Assembly: GCA_900552395.1 (NCBI GenBank)
Contig: URZJ01000122.1
Coordinates: forward strand, 1-5,716
Source: an uncultured Collinsella sp.
GTDB lineage: Bacteria; Actinomycetota; Coriobacteriia; Coriobacteriales; Coriobacteriaceae
DNA length: 5,716 bases
Reading direction: 5' to 3'
The position numbers and the translations under genes were made by a program. Of this stretch, positions 5,325-5,716 are shown piece after piece. How positions within the stretch are numbered: the first letter of the stretch is position 1; each line of letters starts with the position of its first letter. The notes beneath the pieces are model-generated. The model was not told the origin of the DNA and ran no database searches. It was given only the letters and a program-made list of their open reading frames with translations.

Positions 5325-5716
5325 GAGCCTTCGCCCCCTTGCGGCCAATGAGATGGATGATCAGGATGAAGATGAGGCTCATGCCCATCAGCAGAAGACC
5401 GAGCGCCCACAGGACGTCGTCCTGGGCCGAGCCCTCGGCATAGACCGCCATGGACGTGGTGAGCGTGGTGGTGATGGTGGAGGCCGGCGACAGCAGCGAC
5501 GTCGGCATGGCCTCGATACCGCCGATAACCATGCGCACGGCGAGCGTCTCGCCAAAGGCGCGGGTCATGCCAAGGATGACCGCGGTCATGAGCGAGGGCA
5601 TGGCGCTCTTGAGCACCACGTGCCAGATGGTCTGCCAGCGGGTGTAGCCCAGCGCGAGCGAACCCTGACGGTAGCTGTCGGGCACGGCACGCAGGCCATC
5701 GACCGAAAGCGTGGTC
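5317..5716 (-). CDS. pstC: Phosphate ABC transporter permease PstC (3' part, cut by the window edge)
   Basis: Only the last 132 codons and the stop are inside the window; the frame stays open to the right edge, so the gene starts outside. The fragment begins in the EAA loop (DGLRAVPDSYRQGSLALGYT, fragment residues 7-26), which binds the PstB ATPase. A membrane segment follows, with TRAFGETLAVRMVIGG (about 51-66), the conserved Arg/Glu stretch of phosphate permeases. After a periplasmic loop (MPTSLLSPASTITTTLTTSM), a last membrane segment at about 101-123 ends in a basic tail GRKGAKARG. The gene order C-A-B and the overlap with pstA separate it from its paralogue PstA. The GTG at 5685 in this frame is an internal valine within the conserved loop and not a start. 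The missing 5' part should hold the other membrane segments, with pstS probably before it. Confidence 0.93.
   Translation of the reverse strand, partial: TTLSVDGLRAVPDSYRQGSLALGYTRWQTIWHVVLKSAMPSLMTAVILGMTRAFGETLAVRMVIGGIEAMPTSLLSPASTITTTLTTSMAVYAEGSAQDDVLWALGLLLMGMSLIFILIIHLIGRKGAKARG
5334..5340 (-). promoter_or_regulatory. Ribosome binding site that suggests the GTG start of pstA
   Basis: AAGGGGG on the minus strand lies within the last codons of pstC, nine bases before the GTG at 5324. The upstream TTG alternative at 5348 has no comparable purine-rich site at the right distance. This favours the 308-residue form of PstA. Confidence 0.5.

Noticed and set aside
4743..5351. A 202-codon plus-strand frame rich in Asp, His, Gln and Arg
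   Set aside because: The Asp/His-rich text is the reverse complement of hydrophobic permease codons (Ile, Val, Met) of pstA. It is not a metal-binding protein.
5683..5685. GTG codon as start of a 122-residue protein
   Set aside because: The pstC frame stays open past it to the window edge, and the residues upstream (TTLSVDGLRA) belong to the conserved EAA loop. This is an internal valine of a gene cut by the window.
1..5716. RNA genes, CRISPR arrays, insertion sequences, attachment sites and defence genes
   Set aside because: I looked on both strands for tRNA-like cloverleaf ends, regularly spaced repeats, terminal inverted repeats with transposase motifs and nuclease or toxin motifs, and saw none.

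Overview
The window is GC-rich bacterial DNA, and all six supported protein genes lie on the minus strand, so transcription runs from right to left. The GC content, the gene content (a pst phosphate operon, a Uup-like ABC-F ATPase, a Cof-type HAD phosphatase and a short MntR/DtxR-type regulator) and the style of the intergenic sequence suggest an actinobacterium, possibly a gut Coriobacteriia such as Collinsella. That placement is an impression from memory, not the result of a search.

In the direction of transcription there are three blocks. The first (5716 down to about 3436) is the distal part of a high-affinity phosphate importer operon: the 3' end of pstC, which runs off the right edge, then pstA and pstB. 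The genes overlap: pstA probably starts with a GTG inside the end of pstC, and the pstA stop and pstB start share an ATGA. The block ends in a strong intrinsic terminator with a 12-bp stem and six T residues. No phoU follows pstB. The phosphate-binding protein gene pstS is expected upstream, outside the window.

The second block (about 3409 down to 647) starts at a good extended -10 promoter. It encodes a two-domain ABC-F ATPase with a C-terminal coiled coil, followed 6 bases later by a Cof-type HAD phosphatase, and ends in a second intrinsic terminator. The third block (about 611 down to 38) is a single metal-dependent regulator of the MntR/DtxR family. It has an 8+8 bp dyad upstream that could be its own operator, and a weak candidate terminator downstream.

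No RNA genes, CRISPR arrays, insertion sequences or phage genes were recognised. This is mostly ordinary core-genome sequence, and I do not see an undescribed multi-gene system. The points most worth a second look are the altered metal-binding motif of the regulator, the dyad upstream of it, the extended N-terminus of PstB, and the absence of phoU next to pstB.
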